Below are positions 11,043 through 21,823 of a stretch of 64,000 nt of DNA, piece after piece. The translations under genes were made by a program, and so were the position numbers. Below the pieces are notes generated by a model. It was not told the origin of the DNA. It ran no database searches and saw nothing but the letters and a program-made list of their open reading frames with translations. Every line of letters starts with the position of its first letter. The stretch's first letter is position 1. The DNA comes from Cryptomeria japonica (taxonomy: Eukaryota; Streptophyta; Pinopsida; Cupressales; Cupressaceae), in assembly GCF_030272615.1 (NCBI RefSeq), contig NC_081407.1:147561744-147625743 (forward strand), read 5' to 3'.

Positions 11043-11283
11043 GCCAATTATGGAACAAGATACCCAATTTTCAAAACAGTGACAATAGGGTGAATCAATC
11101 TAGACTTTAAAATAAACATACTTATAATTATTTGAACTTCAAATCAAAATTAACATATCTCTACAATAATGAAACATGAAACCACAAAAGCACAACATAC
11201 ACAAGAGTGCTAGATTTATGTGGAAACCCCAAGAAGGGGAAAACAACAGTGAGAATTAGACTCGATGTGAATAATACATTACA
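11043..11283 (-). repeat. LTR-like fragment of the unclassified element
   Basis: The minus strand carries the copia LTR module (TTTCCCCTTCTTGGGGTTTCC at about 11,220-11,240, then GATTCACCC at about 11,090). It ends next to ATTGGGTATC, a possible decayed primer site at about 11,060-11,070. Only about 240 bases are visible, so it is truncated or much diverged. It sits upstream of the hairpin array and long reading frame and is probably the 5' LTR of that element. Confidence 0.4.
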
Positions 11284-11634
11284 ATGTTTTAGGCATCCTC
11301 ATAATTATAACTTGCATTTCATTCTTAATAACCATGTTCTCTTGACTCAATTTCTGACATTGTTCCTTAAGTGCATCTTTCTCTTCATCATCCTGACTTT
11401 GCAAAAGTTCCTTCCTCCTAGCTTGAACAGATGATAGCCTCTCTTGTAGGACAATAATGAATTCCTTAGCAGAATTCAATTAATCTTGTAGCTTTAATTT
11501 CTTCAACCTTTCAACATCATAATATTCAAGTGCCATCTCAAGTTGCTTCTCCAAAGCCATATCCATGGATTTTGGTTTCAAGATCTTCCTCAAGCTGTTA
11601 AACTTCCTCTGAGGCACAAGGTTCTGATACCAAT
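11279..11634 (-). pseudogene. Copia-3 5' internal piece, coiled-coil ORF
   Basis: Just inside the copia-3 primer site the minus strand encodes a Lys/Glu/Leu-rich helical stretch beginning MDMALEKQLEMALEYYD (about 11,570). It is broken by one stop and continues as a 66-codon piece (11,279-11,479) with VLQERLSSVQARRKELL. It does not look like ordinary copia Gag. It could be the start of a non-autonomous element's own protein. Sequence left of 11,279 belongs to another element. Confidence 0.45.
11620..11632 (-). other. Primer binding site, copia-3
   Basis: The minus strand reads TGGTATCAGAACC, matching the initiator tRNA-Met primer site except for one base. It lies three bases from the LTR end at 11,635. 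Confidence 0.8.
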
Positions 11635-12552
11635 TGTTGGAAACCAATAACACTGAGAGGGGGGGTGAATCAGTGTTATACCAAAATGATAAGTTTTAGC
11701 CTTATTAAAACATGCATACACCAACCAGTATACGAGTACATACAGAATTGAAAGAAGTTAAGCAACCAATAAGACAATCACATAAATGAGAACCATAACA
11801 TAGATTTATACATGGAAAACCTCAAAGAGGAAAAACCACAGTGGGATTTGTGACCCACAATATCAATCCACTAGCCATATGAAGAGAGATTACAAAATAT
11901 GAGGGTCTTGCACTTGCAGGAAGGCTTATAGCCTAGAGTACACTACTCAATCACAAAAGGAGCCTCACTAACTACATAAAATTCTAGACTACAATCCAGA
12001 GAAATGTGAACTGCTAAGATAGCATCTTCTATGCCAGAATACAATTCCAGTGTAAAACCCTAAACTCTTTATCGGAATAACCCTTACATACGTTTCCTCA
12101 CATACATGATCTCTTTGATATATTTTGCATCATATTACATTCACATATCCATAATCTCCTATCATATGTCTCTTGTATATGTATATCAAAATGATCTATC
12201 AAACTGTCCTATATACCCTATACAAATTTACATGCCTTATGTCGGCTTACAAAGATATATATAATATCAAATTACATATCGACCAGATAACATAAATGCA
12301 TAAATATTAAAATCAATTGATGATGCTGGATCCAAGATATGTCAACCTCCAATACTGATAACCTTTACTAAACCATGTCAGCCTGCATTGTCGGTAACCA
12401 AAGAAATCCTTCTATCCTACAGGTGCTGATGTAGTATTTGTGAAGTGCCTGTCGATACACCATAGAACCAAAACATGAAGCCAGAACACAATACCATGTT
12501 GCCATCAATGACAACATAGTGAAACCAACCAATTGAGTGTCAATTGCCAACA
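11635..12552 (-). repeat. Copia-3 5' LTR
   Basis: An LTR of 918 bases with TG/CA ends: on the minus strand it starts TGTTGGCAATTGAC (12,552) and ends GGTTTCCAACA (11,635), next to the primer site. It contains the G-run with GTGAATCA and the CATGGAAAACCTC / CCACAGTGGGATT module. It is inserted in the Gag of copia-4: Gag codons resume at 12,553. The 5-bp target copy on the other side is not visible. Confidence 0.75.
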
Positions 12553-12895
12553 TCACCTTCATTAAGAGTCACCAACTTATCCCATATAATCATTCCAAAT
12601 AATTTTTTGGTTAATCCCATTATTGTTCATCAGAAAGTGCACACAAGAGGGCTTATCTTGCTCTACAATCATTCTCAAGCTCCTTGTCTAGGTTTTTTGG
12701 AGGAGGATTTCCTAATCCCGGATTATAAGGTGTGACACCATTCTGTGTGACCTCCCAAATCTCCTTGCCAAGACATCGCAGATGAGTCTCCATCAGAATC
12801 TTCCATACTATGTAATTTGTTCCATCAAGCCTCAGAATATCCCTCCAAAAGATAGCTCTAAAAGAACTAGATGAACTTGAATTGTTAGTCGCCAT
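12553..12895 (-). pseudogene. Copia gag N-terminus (copia-4)
   Basis: Start of a Ty1/copia Gag: ATG at 12,895, MATNNSSSSSSFRAIF, then LDGTNYIVWKILMETHL and a conserved Trp-Glu-Val. The first 80 codons are open. Matching Gag sequence (ALLCALSDEQ and later LVTLNEGD) continues with small frame changes to 12,553, where the copia-3 LTR cuts it. The N-terminal poly-Ser and 'LDGTNYxxWK' are typical of plant copia Gag. The rest of the protein is lost or displaced. Confidence 0.75.
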
Positions 12896-12939
12896 AGGAT
12901 CTTACTCAAGTGGTTAAGCTTTCTGTAGAGAGGACAAAA

Positions 12940-12951
12940 GCTTTGATACCA
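12940..12951 (-). other. Primer binding site, copia-4
   Basis: The minus strand reads TGGTATCAAAGC, one base from the initiator tRNA-Met primer site, just inside the LTR end at 12,954. Confidence 0.8.
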
Positions 12952-12953
12952 AT

Positions 12954-13096
12954 TGTTAGACAATTCAAATAGCTGGAAGACAACTGAGAGGGGGGTGAAT
13001 CAGTTGTCATAAATTACTGGAACTATTAGCAATTTAAACTTTAAGACCGGAACCCAAAACATTAATACCGGAATAGAAGTTAAACCAATTAATCAT
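12954..13096 (-). repeat. Copia-4 5' LTR, left part
   Basis: First 143 bases of a copia LTR (plus-strand reading TGTTAGACAATTC), with the G-run and GTGAATCA at 12,990-13,001. It is interrupted at 13,096 by the chromovirus; the rest of the LTR lies at 54,980-56,030. The five bases before the break (ATCAT, 13,092-13,096) are the target duplication. Confidence 0.8.
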
Positions 13097-13730
13097 TGTC
13101 ATGCCCAAACTTTTGGGCACGGATGGAATATTTTTTTTTTAAATAACAACCTAATAACATTAAATTTGCTAATTTGAAAAGCAATAACAAGTTTTGTCTT
13201 AACTATGTTTGATTTAATCTAACATCCAAATCAAGTAAGTGAACATAATTTAAATTAAATGCGGAATACTAAAAGAATTATTTATTATCTCATCAATTTC
13301 AATCAATAAGTTAATTTAACCAAAAATATCTAAATTAATTGACGAAGGTAATATTAATCTCTAATCACCATTGATTGCTTTTAAGAACTAAATAAATTGG
13401 TCCTAGCACTTAGAATATTAACACCTATATCTTATTTTAACATTTAATTAAAATATGGTTAAACTAATTTGACTAATGGGTCAATTAAATCCATAATGAA
13501 AATTTCCCTATAAAATTTAGCCTAGAATAGCCTAAATTTAGATGGACTAAATAATCCCTTATAGTCAAAATAACTTATAAAGTTATTATAAGTTCCTAAG
13601 TAATTAATCTCCAAAAATAATTACAATTTAAAAACATCATATTTAATGTTTATATAATCGGTCAAAAAATATGAATGTATAAATAAAATAATTAACCTAA
13701 GGTTAGAATTCATGCATTCATACAATAAAC

Positions 13731-13736
<6 letters not shown>

Positions 13737-13770
<34 letters not shown>
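13737..13770. repeat. (TG)n microsatellite
   Basis: About 17 TG units at the edge of the copia LTR insertion. The matching place in the right LTR (24,021-24,067) holds a (CT)n tract instead. Confidence 0.9.
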
Positions 13771-13774
<4 letters not shown>

Positions 13775-13777
<3 letters not shown>

Positions 13778-15242
13778 TGGCATTACAGTAAGAAAGATTG
13801 TTGGCACTTCAATATCAAGAGATTGTTGATATTCAATAAAGATATTGAGAAGGTTGTTGAAGATTATTGAAATAATTGAAGAAGGATGATAACTATCTTT
13901 ATAACATTATTTTGTCATTGATGTCAAGAAATTGATTATCTAATTCAGTATGATGTTGCCATATCTTGAGAAGATTGATTTGAAGAGAATTAAGATGTCA
14001 GTAAAAGACATAGATGATGAGATCTTAGACAATGATGAGATCATGATGTTTAGATTGTTTGGATATCCTACATATGTTGTTGATTGTAAGGTTAATACTA
14101 TACTATGTCACTGAGCAAAGAACCTAGTCGAAAACCCTAAGGAACCTAGTCGATAAACCCTAAGGTTATCGATATTGGTTAATGAAGGCGAAATGTCTAC
14201 CGAGTAAAGTTTAGTATTTACCAAGTTGCAACCGAGTTATGACAGTGCGCATTGGATGGATAAAAGCATTATTTAACAAAGGACAATGATTAGCTGGAGA
14301 TATATAAATGATTGGTATGTCGTGCATGAAGTTTGTTAAGGATCTATGGCAAAGGAAAATCAACAGGAAGATCTACAGTGCAAATTGAACCGCAATAACC
14401 TTGTGCAAGTTCCAAGATAGGAATGCAAGTCCTGAGGCAAGGTAAAATGTTTTCAGATTGGAAGGATACATTGAACCTAGTCAAGTTTGAAGATCTGATG
14501 GCTAAGTTTGATCATTGGAAATGTGATCAAGGAGATTTAGTGGTTAGCAATTGTTTATAAATAAGGAATTGTTAATAAACAATGCATGCAGGAAAGTGTA
14601 AGCATAGGAATGCTACATAGTGATTACCGAGCATAGAAGCTTGAAGACCTGTTTGAATAATAGAGTAGAGAGCCCAGCAGAGGGACAAGATAAGTCCTAT
14701 GACTAGATTGTTTTGAGCAAATAAGAATCTTCTTTAGCATTTTAGATGTGAAGTTGCAGATAGATGTTTATTACTGTTATTTTGTAAGTGACAGAAAATC
14801 TCTTAACCGAGTGGACTTAACAGTCTTATTTGTAAACTCTCTAGCAAGGTAACATTCTAAATGAGTGTTTGAAATCCTTTGACAAGGTCACTTCTAACAA
14901 AGTGAAGATCCTAACAGATCTGAGGGAAATCCCTTAACCGGGTCACATCTAGCAATGTGTTTGTAATCTTTAATAGGATTTGCTTTTAACCGAGCAGACT
15001 CTAGAAGAGTATATTTCTTAGTGGGTCTAAAATCCCATAGTGGTTTTTCCCTGTTTGGGTTTCCACGTTAAATATGGTGTTATGAGTGTTATGATGATTA
15101 TGTGTTTGTATGTTTAATAGTTTTTGGTTAAGTTGCTGAAGTATAAGTTACCGAGGTTGAATCTGTTGATTTTATGGAAGTTTAAGTGTGTATGATTCAC
15201 CCCCTCTCTCATCTTGTTAGCTATTGTCATCTATACTCTACA
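13775..15242 (+). repeat. Copia LTR inserted in the chromovirus LTR
   Basis: A 1,468-bp plus-strand copia LTR, TGTTGGCATTAC...ATACTCTACA. Near its 3' part it has the shared module TGGTTTTTCCCTGTTTGGG with TTTCCACG (about 15,042-15,068) and GATTCACCCCCTC (15,194-15,206). The following bases (TTAAGTATCAAAAC) look like a decayed initiator tRNA-Met primer site. It is absent from the other chromovirus LTR, so it arrived after the chromovirus. It may be a solo LTR or an LTR with a short internal remnant. I could not find a clean target duplication. Confidence 0.75.
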
Positions 15243-15427
15243 TTAAGTATCAAAACTAATCATATATATATATATATATATGTTTATTTATTTATTAAAC
15301 ATAGATATTTAAACATGGGGATACTTATTTTCTAAATAACATTAATATAACAATACCCATTTAACCTAATGAATTTATTATAAAAATACCCCTCTCAACT
15401 CTATTTCTTCTTCCATCTAAATGCCTT

Positions 15428-15454
15428 GCCCTAACCCTATTTTTGGGTTAGGGC
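15428..15454. repeat. Telomere-like hairpin in the LTR
   Basis: GCCCTAACCC, seven bases, then GGGTTAGGGC: a perfect 10-bp stem. The other LTR has the same hairpin at 24,243-24,269 with one mismatch. The arms resemble telomere repeat units but are not a tandem array. Confidence 0.8.
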
Positions 15455-15597
15455 TTAACCATGATATTTTTCTTAAGAGAAGTGTGTGTGTGTGCTTTTT
15501 TTTGCTGCAGGGCAGGGGAGGCGAAGGGTTTTGAAGAGGGAGGGAGGTAGTGCGGTGGCCGAGCTCGAAGAAGGGGAGGGAGCGGTGGCGCGGGGTT

Positions 15598-15702
15598 TCC
15601 ACGGCTGCCACTGTGTGTACACACAGCAACAGTGATGTCGGGTGCCACCCAGTGTGTGTCTGCACAGTGGCGGCCATGGGCGTCACTGTGTGTCCACACA
15701 AT
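15598..15702. repeat. GC-rich palindromic minisatellite, left LTR
   Basis: About three copies of a unit built on CACTGTGTGTNCACACAGTG, separated by GGCGGCCATGGGC-like spacers. It forms a GC-rich island within AT-rich LTR. The right LTR has about four copies (24,419-24,562). Confidence 0.75.
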
Positions 15703-15805
15703 GGTTCGGCCCTTCGGCTCCCCCCAAATAGTTTATTTCATTTAATAATAAATTTAGTTTTTTTTTTTTTATTATTATTAATTTTTTTTGGTTGTATATA
15801 TATAT

Positions 15806-15808
15806 CTG

Positions 15809-15860
<52 letters not shown>
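15806..15860. repeat. (AT)n microsatellite
   Basis: About 25 AT units. The right LTR has a shorter tract at the same position (24,650-24,671). Confidence 0.9.
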
Positions 15861-15863
<3 letters not shown>

Positions 15864-18592
15864 CTATCCATGGTTAAATCCAGGGTAGATTTAATATGGA
15901 TTTTCATAGATGAATAATTTTATTTTTTAAATTTTTTTTAAAAACTTGTAGGAAATTAATAAATGAAATGGCAGCTTAGCATTAGTCTAATATTTTTATT
16001 TCTTCCTTTAGATCTAGACATAAATCTATAATGCAATTATTAAAGTTTAATTCTACAATACATAAAGGAGAGAATGACATAATTAATTAAACTATATTCA
16101 ACAACTACAATAGTCTAGAATCTTTTAAATTAACCTTAGGGATAGACATGTTAAATCTATTAAACCATGATTTGGATTTGAGAATAAATAATAGGACTAA
16201 TTCTTAATTTTATTTTACTAACATGCAAGCTTTCTACTTTACTCATTCCATTATTTCAATATGCCTAAAGAGATAAATGAATTTCTTTATTTTTCAGGAC
16301 TACATATACACAACAAATATTATTTTCAGAACCATAGGAATATAATCCAGAAATACAAATTTCATTTTTTGCAATAATAACCTAACAAAATAATGCATTT
16401 CTTTAAACATATTTAGCATACAATATAGTCAACATTACAAATGGGTGAGTTACCCAACTAGTCTCTCATTTCTATTAAATGAGGACATAAATAAAATAGA
16501 TACATTTTCTTTTTCAAAGTAAATACAACATGCAACTTCCATTTACATTTCTGCAACTAACATATAGCATCTTTTTTTTCTGATTCTTTTTCTGCAAATC
16601 AAGTACAAAACCAGCAACTTCTAACTTGTCTATTTTTCTTTTCTTGCAAGCAACCTACAATTAAATCAAAGGCTATGACCATGGAGTGCTCATCTCCCAG
16701 CCTAGGCTTACTAGAAGCCACCCCCGAGCTTGGAGAACCAAGCCCTAGACAGGTTACACACATGCAAACACAAGCAAAGGAAAAACACACAACAACAATT
16801 TCCCAACAAAGGCTACACTTCACCACAAAACGTGATGATTTTACATGGTGGTAGTGGACCAAATACCTTGAGGAGACTGCAAGAATGGTAGATCACAAAG
16901 CCACCTCATGGAAAACAAAGATATATCATAAATTCATTAACCCCACATCCTTATGCCCCCCCAAGCCATTCATGCCATACATTCCCTCCTTATGACCCCC
17001 AAATGCATAAACCAGGCCATGCAACAAGGGTCACATATACACCCCTTGAGATCACTCTCACAATGAGAGCCTCTCACTCAAGGGTTGTCAAACTTCTACC
17101 ACCTACAAGACCATCCTACTCTCCCAGGAGTAGAAGGCCTTGGTTACTCCCAAAAACACAAAAAATGCATACAAGAAAATAAAAGACAGATCGCATGATA
17201 ATAATTTTCACAAGAGAAAATACAAGAGAATCACTTTCATATACAACCAAACTTTCCAACATAGACATGCAACATAAAAGGCAAAGAGATGAACCAACCT
17301 TCAATCTACCCAAAGGTATGCTAGAACTAGCTTGAGGATGAGCAACCCAAATCCACAATCCTCCCTTCTACACTTAGCCAAATTTTGAATCCAAAAACTA
17401 ACTTTTCAAAATGCAAGATCTCCAAAAATGGAGAGTGGGTGATTACCCGCAAAATCTCTCATCCTTGCCTAAGAAGACCTCAATGAGAGTTCTCACAGGT
17501 TTCTAAAACTGAAAAAGGAAAAAGTAAGAATAGGTGGAAAAGGATCTCTCATCAAAAAGGAAGGTTATCTAACCTAGATGACACCTTCTAATTTCAATTT
17601 TCGCTCACCTTAGGAAACCCACTTTTTTAGGTGACTAAACAGTCACATAGGAGTAGATACATGCCTAAAAATACTCCTAACCCATAGGTATACCTTATGG
17701 ACTTTAGGAAACACCTTTAAACTACCCCTAGGAGTCCATTTGACCCCTTATAAACCCATCTAAAGTTAAATTTCGGGTCAAACCTGTGTTGACCACTCCA
17801 AAGACTCTCTACCCAAGGAAAATTTAGAACCACATTCAAATGTTTGAAAAAGATATGGTTGAAACAACTCCCTTCAAGAGACAAGTCAGACTTCAAGACA
17901 TAAATCAACACATGTGTCAAGTGACACAATAAAATACATTAGAAAATTACACATGAAATTTGTCTCTTGTTCGATTTACAAAAATTAATAAATTCAATTT
18001 AACACACATGCATCATTTACTATTACAAATAAAATATGATACATACGAGCTGCTGTCTCTCCAAATAGACAACCCTTGGCTTTACAAATGTACATAGGTC
18101 TAGGTTTGGTTCTTCATAATATTTCCATGGTCACATGGATAATTTTCCTACTCATCTCAATTACACATTAGTACTTCCAATTAACCTCATAAAATATTAA
18201 ACACATGAATAAGAATACACATTAGACACTCTGCATACAATTGAAATTAAACAGAATCAATATATCTTGTATCACAATAAATCCACATTAGTAATTATCA
18301 TAATCCTCATAATTTTGATCCATACATAAGACATGCATCCTATTTCTATCATCATAGTAAAGTCCTGCAAATCCAATAATGACATACATCATCACAAAGT
18401 TATCTTATTCTAGAATCATATAGAGTTCTATATCTATAACGCATAGAAATGAAGCATCCATATATATCAATGTTATCCAAATCATGAAATCATATAAGTT
18501 CTAAATCCATAATGCATAAAAATAAATCATCCATAATAGTCTCAACATGAAAATCACTGAAATGCTAGGATGAGTCGAGGTAGGGCCTCGCA

Positions 18593-18604
18593 CCCTCCCC
18601 CTCT
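18593..18604 (-). other. Polypurine tract, chromovirus
   Basis: The minus strand reads AGAGGGGGAGGG directly before the 3' LTR start (TGCGAGG). This is the expected primer for plus-strand DNA synthesis. Confidence 0.85.
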
Positions 18605-18647
18605 AGGCATGAACTTCCTCCTAGAGTTCATCAAAAAGATGGGGGTA

Positions 18648-19610
18648 CTATGATCTCATGCATGCTACATCCTCCCATGAAGTCGTAACCTCATCATAGC
18701 AATCCCACTGGACCCTAACTTGGTCCAGGTCTCGACCTCGAAGGGCCAGCATCCAGCATGCCAAAATGAGAATGGGCTCCAAAGCTAGCTGTCCATCCGA
18801 CTCCACCTGCAAGGCATCCCAATCTAAAATATGAGACTCATCATAGATATACTTCCTCAAAACTGATACATGAAACACATCATGGATGCATGATAGGCTA
18901 GGTGGCAATGCTAAATGATAGGCAACTAGTCCTATCCTCTCAAGGATCTCAAATGGTCCTACAAAGTGAGGTGTGAGCTTAGAACCCTTTCCGTAATGGA
19001 TTGGACTCTTATGCGGCTGCACTCTCAAGAAGACTCTGTCTCCAACCAAGTAGGTACGATCTATCCTCTTTGCATCTGCATACTTCTTCTGTCTATCATG
19101 TGCCTCTCTAAGATGTTGCCTAATCAAATCCACCTACTGCTCCATATCTTGAACTAGTCTGGTTTGATGATCCATGATGTACATGCGAAGCATATCCTCT
19201 AACACCTGGTTAACCCTCTCTGTCTAACCATCCATTTCTGGATGATAGGTTGTACTGAAATTGAGCTTGGTGCCCATAGCTGCCTGTAATGCCTTCCAAA
19301 AGGAAGAAGTGAAGAGGGAATCCCTATCAGAAATAAACTTGCGTGGAACACCATGAAGTCTGATAATGTCTCGCAAGAACACCTGTGCTACTGCTAGTGC
19401 TGTGAAGGTAGTCCGAACTGGTGAAAAGTGGGCCACTTTGGTCAACTTGTCAATTGTCACCAAGATGGCATCATGGCGACGAGATGACATAGGGAGACCA
19501 ATGATGAAATCCATGGATATAGTATCCCACTTCCACTCTGGTATAGCATGAGACTGGAGCAACCCACTTGGATGGCAGTGCTCCGCCTTGACTCTCTAAT
19601 ACTTGAGGCA
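18648..19610 (-). pseudogene. Chromovirus integrase and chromodomain-like tail
   Basis: Integrase inserts element cDNA; the chromodomain-like tail may steer insertion to heterochromatin. Core motifs at 19,224-19,562: WDTISMDFIIGLP (first Asp) and RKFISDRDSLFTS (second Asp), then TTYHPEMDG and, after a stop, TERVNQ (catalytic Glu). The C-terminal piece (18,648-19,133) has the GKGSKLTPHFVGPFEIL motif. It ends in a chromodomain-like segment, VRVQWDCYDEVTTSWED. Between TERVNQ and this piece about 45-50 residues normal for the family are missing. That internal deletion and several stops make it inactive. The zinc-binding N-terminal domain is in the preceding feature. Confidence 0.85.
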
Positions 19611-20657
19611 TCAGTCTACTAACTCAGCAATGAGCTGCCGCATTCCTAGCCAATGATATAACTGTCTCACGTCAGCATGCATCTTCTTAACTCCGCGATA
19701 AGCTGCATAAGGAGCTCTATGAGCCTCCGTGACAATGAACTCTTGCAATCCCTTGGAAGAAGATACATAGATGCACCCTCTATGGTGTAATAGTCCATCG
19801 GACTCTAGGGAATAATCCACATATTTCCCTTCTAGAGTATCCTGAGATTGTATCACCTGACAAACCTCTAAATACCATCCATCCTCTGGCAACCGCTGCA
19901 ATATACGATCTCTCAGATCCATGCCCATAGATATGGTGTATACCTCATAAAGTCTCCTACTCAAAGCATCTGCAACTACATTTTCTTTCCCTTTGATGTA
20001 GTGAACATCAAAATCATACTCACACAAGAACTCCATCCATCTCCTCTGACATGCATTAAGGTTCGGTTGAGTGAATATGTACTGAAGACTCTGATGGTCT
20101 GAATGAAGCTCAAAATGATGACCCAAAAGGAAGTGTCTCCACCTCACAAGTGCATGCACTACTACTGCAAGCTCAAGGTCATGAGTAGGGTAGTTAAGCT
20201 CGTGAGTCTTAAGTCTCCTAGACTCAAAAGCTATAGCCCTACCATCCTGCATAAGGACTACTCCTAAACCCTCTAGGGAAGCATCTGTGCAAACCATGAA
20301 GTCAGTTGAGGGATCTGGTACTATAAGGATAGGTGCGCTAGTAAGTGCCTTTTTTAGTTCCTGAAAGGCCCTCTCACACTTCTCTGTCCACTCAAATTTC
20401 TTCCCTTTACGTTGAAGAGAAGTAATAGGATGTGCGACTCTAGAGAATCCCTCAACAAAGCATCGGTAATAACCTACTAAGCCTATGAAGCTCCTGACCT
20501 TTATCATGTTGGTTGGCACTGGCCAATCCATAATAACTCTGATCTTGGATGGGTCTACTGAGATTCCATCACCAAAAATAACGTGCCCAAGGTACTTGAC
20601 CTCTGAATGAAAGAAAGCACACTTTGACAAACTTCCATACAACTGATTGTCCCTCAA
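19611..20657 (-). CDS. Chromovirus RNase H and integrase N-terminal domain
   Basis: Open piece of 348 codons. Residues 1-60 are the reverse transcriptase thumb and connection (KCAFFHSEVKYLGHVI, GYYRCFVEGFSR). Residues 85-215 are RNase H (VCTDASLEGLGVVL with catalytic Asp, FESRRLKTHELNYPTHDLEL with Glu, and LHSDHQSLQYIF with Asp). ENVVADALSRR closes RNase H near residue 235. Residues 285-348 begin the integrase zinc domain (EAHRAPYAAYRGVKKM). RNase H removes the RNA template during reverse transcription. It joins the reverse transcriptase upstream (20,670-20,978) across one stop. It is the longest intact piece of this polyprotein. Confidence 0.85.
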   Translation of the reverse strand: MRDNQLYGSLSKCAFFHSEVKYLGHVIFGDGISVDPSKIRVIMDWPVPTNMIKVRSFIGLVGYYRCFVEGFSRVAHPITSLQRKGKKFEWTEKCERAFQELKKALTSAPILIVPDPSTDFMVCTDASLEGLGVVLMQDGRAIAFESRRLKTHELNYPTHDLELAVVVHALVRWRHFLLGHHFELHSDHQSLQYIFTQPNLNACQRRWMEFLCEYDFDVHYIKGKENVVADALSRRLYEVYTISMGMDLRDRILQRLPEDGWYLEVCQVIQSQDTLEGKYVDYSLESDGLLHHRGCIYVSSSKGLQEFIVTEAHRAPYAAYRGVKKMHADVRQLYHWLGMRQLIAELVD

Positions 20658-20669
20658 ACACTACAAAAC

Positions 20670-21210
20670 CTATCTTAGGTGCTCCTCATGCTCCTTCTCA
20701 TTCCAAGAATATATCAATATGTCATCGAGGAACACCATCACAAAATAGTCAATAAATGTGTGGAATACCCCATTCATGAGGCTCATGAAAACAACTGGAG
20801 CATTCGTAAGACCGAATAGAACCACAGTGAACTCATAGTGGCCATATCTAGTGTGAAATGCGGTCTTGTGGATATCACTTTCCACTATTCTCAACTGATG
20901 GTATCCTGACTTCAGATTAATTTTGGAAAATACTTTGGCACCCTGAAGTTGGTCGAATAAATCATCGATCCTAGGCAAGGGATATCAGTTCTTGATGGTT
21001 ACTTTGTTCAACTGACGATAATCTATGCATAACCGAAGAGATCCATCCTTCTTCTTCACGAAGATGATTGGTGCACCCCAAGGGGATACGCTAGGATGAA
21101 TGTGACCCTTCTCTAGGAGTTCCTCAAGCTGCATCTTGAGCTCATTAAGCTCATTTGTGGTCATCCTATAAGGTGCTCTTGAAACTGGCTTAGCTTCTGG
21201 TACAAGGTCT
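20670..21210 (-). pseudogene. Chromovirus reverse transcriptase
   Basis: Ty3/Gypsy reverse transcriptase. From about 21,160 the minus strand has [16 protein letters not shown] and [15 protein letters not shown], a stop, then the open piece 20,670-20,978: [29 protein letters not shown] and the active site [12 protein letters not shown]. One of three catalytic Asp residues, normally in SKIDL, is Asn here ([12 protein letters not shown]), so activity is doubtful. It copies element RNA to DNA inside particles. Stops split it from protease and RNase H. Confidence 0.85.
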
Positions 21211-21218
21211 ATATGAAA

Positions 21219-21760
21219 TTAAATCTCTCTATGGGGTGGCATTCCAGGTAGCTCTGAAGGAAACACGTCTGAATATCCCTTAAGGATAGGATGGTCATCA
21301 ATCAATGTTTCCTTATTGTCCTCTTCCTCTCTATCACTGATGGTGATGGCAAATAGCTGACATCCCTTTTGCATGCTCCGCTTAAGTTGCATTGCAAAAA
21401 TCATACGAAGAGACACGGGTCTCTGAATCCTAGTGATTACTATGGGCGAACCATGATCATCCTCACACTCGATCACTTTTAGGCGGAAATCTGTCTTGGC
21501 TCTATGGGAATAAAGCCAATCCGTGCCAAGTACGATACCATAAGATCTGAGTGGTGTAACTCTAAGGTCTACTAAGGTGGTGATATCACCAATCTGGAGC
21601 TGACATGCCCTAACCTCTGATTCCACTGACACTCTAGCCCCTGAAGCTAACTCCACTTCCCAACTGACACCTTGTCTAGTTGCCACTAGCCCACAATGCT
21701 CCACAACCAATGAAGATATAAAGGAGTTAGTAGCTCCTTAATCAAATAATATAGATACAC
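21219..21760 (-). pseudogene. Chromovirus aspartic protease
   Basis: Retropepsin-like domain that cuts the Gag-Pol chain. The active site at about 21,735-21,750 reads LFD-stop-GATNSF, so the Ser or Thr of DSG/DTG is now a stop. Then follow the 163-codon piece with LVVEHCGLVA, VRACQLQIGDITTLVDLRV and YGIVLGTDWL, the second conserved protease motif. The tail joins the reverse transcriptase linker (PILKGYSDVFPSELPGMPP). Confidence 0.8.
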
Positions 21761-21823
21761 TACTACCTCTGATCATACTTGCAGCCTCAATGACTATGGC
21801 TTGGTGCTCTACCTGGCAATTGT

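Larger units (their letters stand above)
13097..18592 (-). repeat. Chromovirus 3' LTR (left copy)
   Basis: Runs from TGTCATGCCC at 13,097 to ...GGCCTCGCA at 18,592. Without the copia LTR insertion it is about 4.0 kb and collinear with the right copy (23,385-25,661 plus 53,243-54,979). It contains a (TG)n tract at 13,737-13,770, AT microsatellites (15,262-15,282 and 15,806-15,860), a telomere-like hairpin (15,428-15,454) and a GC-rich palindromic repeat (15,598-15,702). Short frames, for example at 16,599-16,862, recur in the right copy with changes and show no known domain; I treat them as non-coding. Confidence 0.9.

Noticed and set aside
11207-11434. Plus-strand frame of 75 codons (MLDLCGNPKKGKTTV)
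   Set aside because: Opposite strand of the LTR-like module and the copia-3 coiled-coil frame.
16599-16862. Cys/Val-rich 87-codon frame in the chromovirus LTR, recurring at 25,409-25,636
   Set aside because: It lies in LTR sequence, its copies differ by frame-length changes, and it has no known motif. Recurrence is explained by LTR identity.
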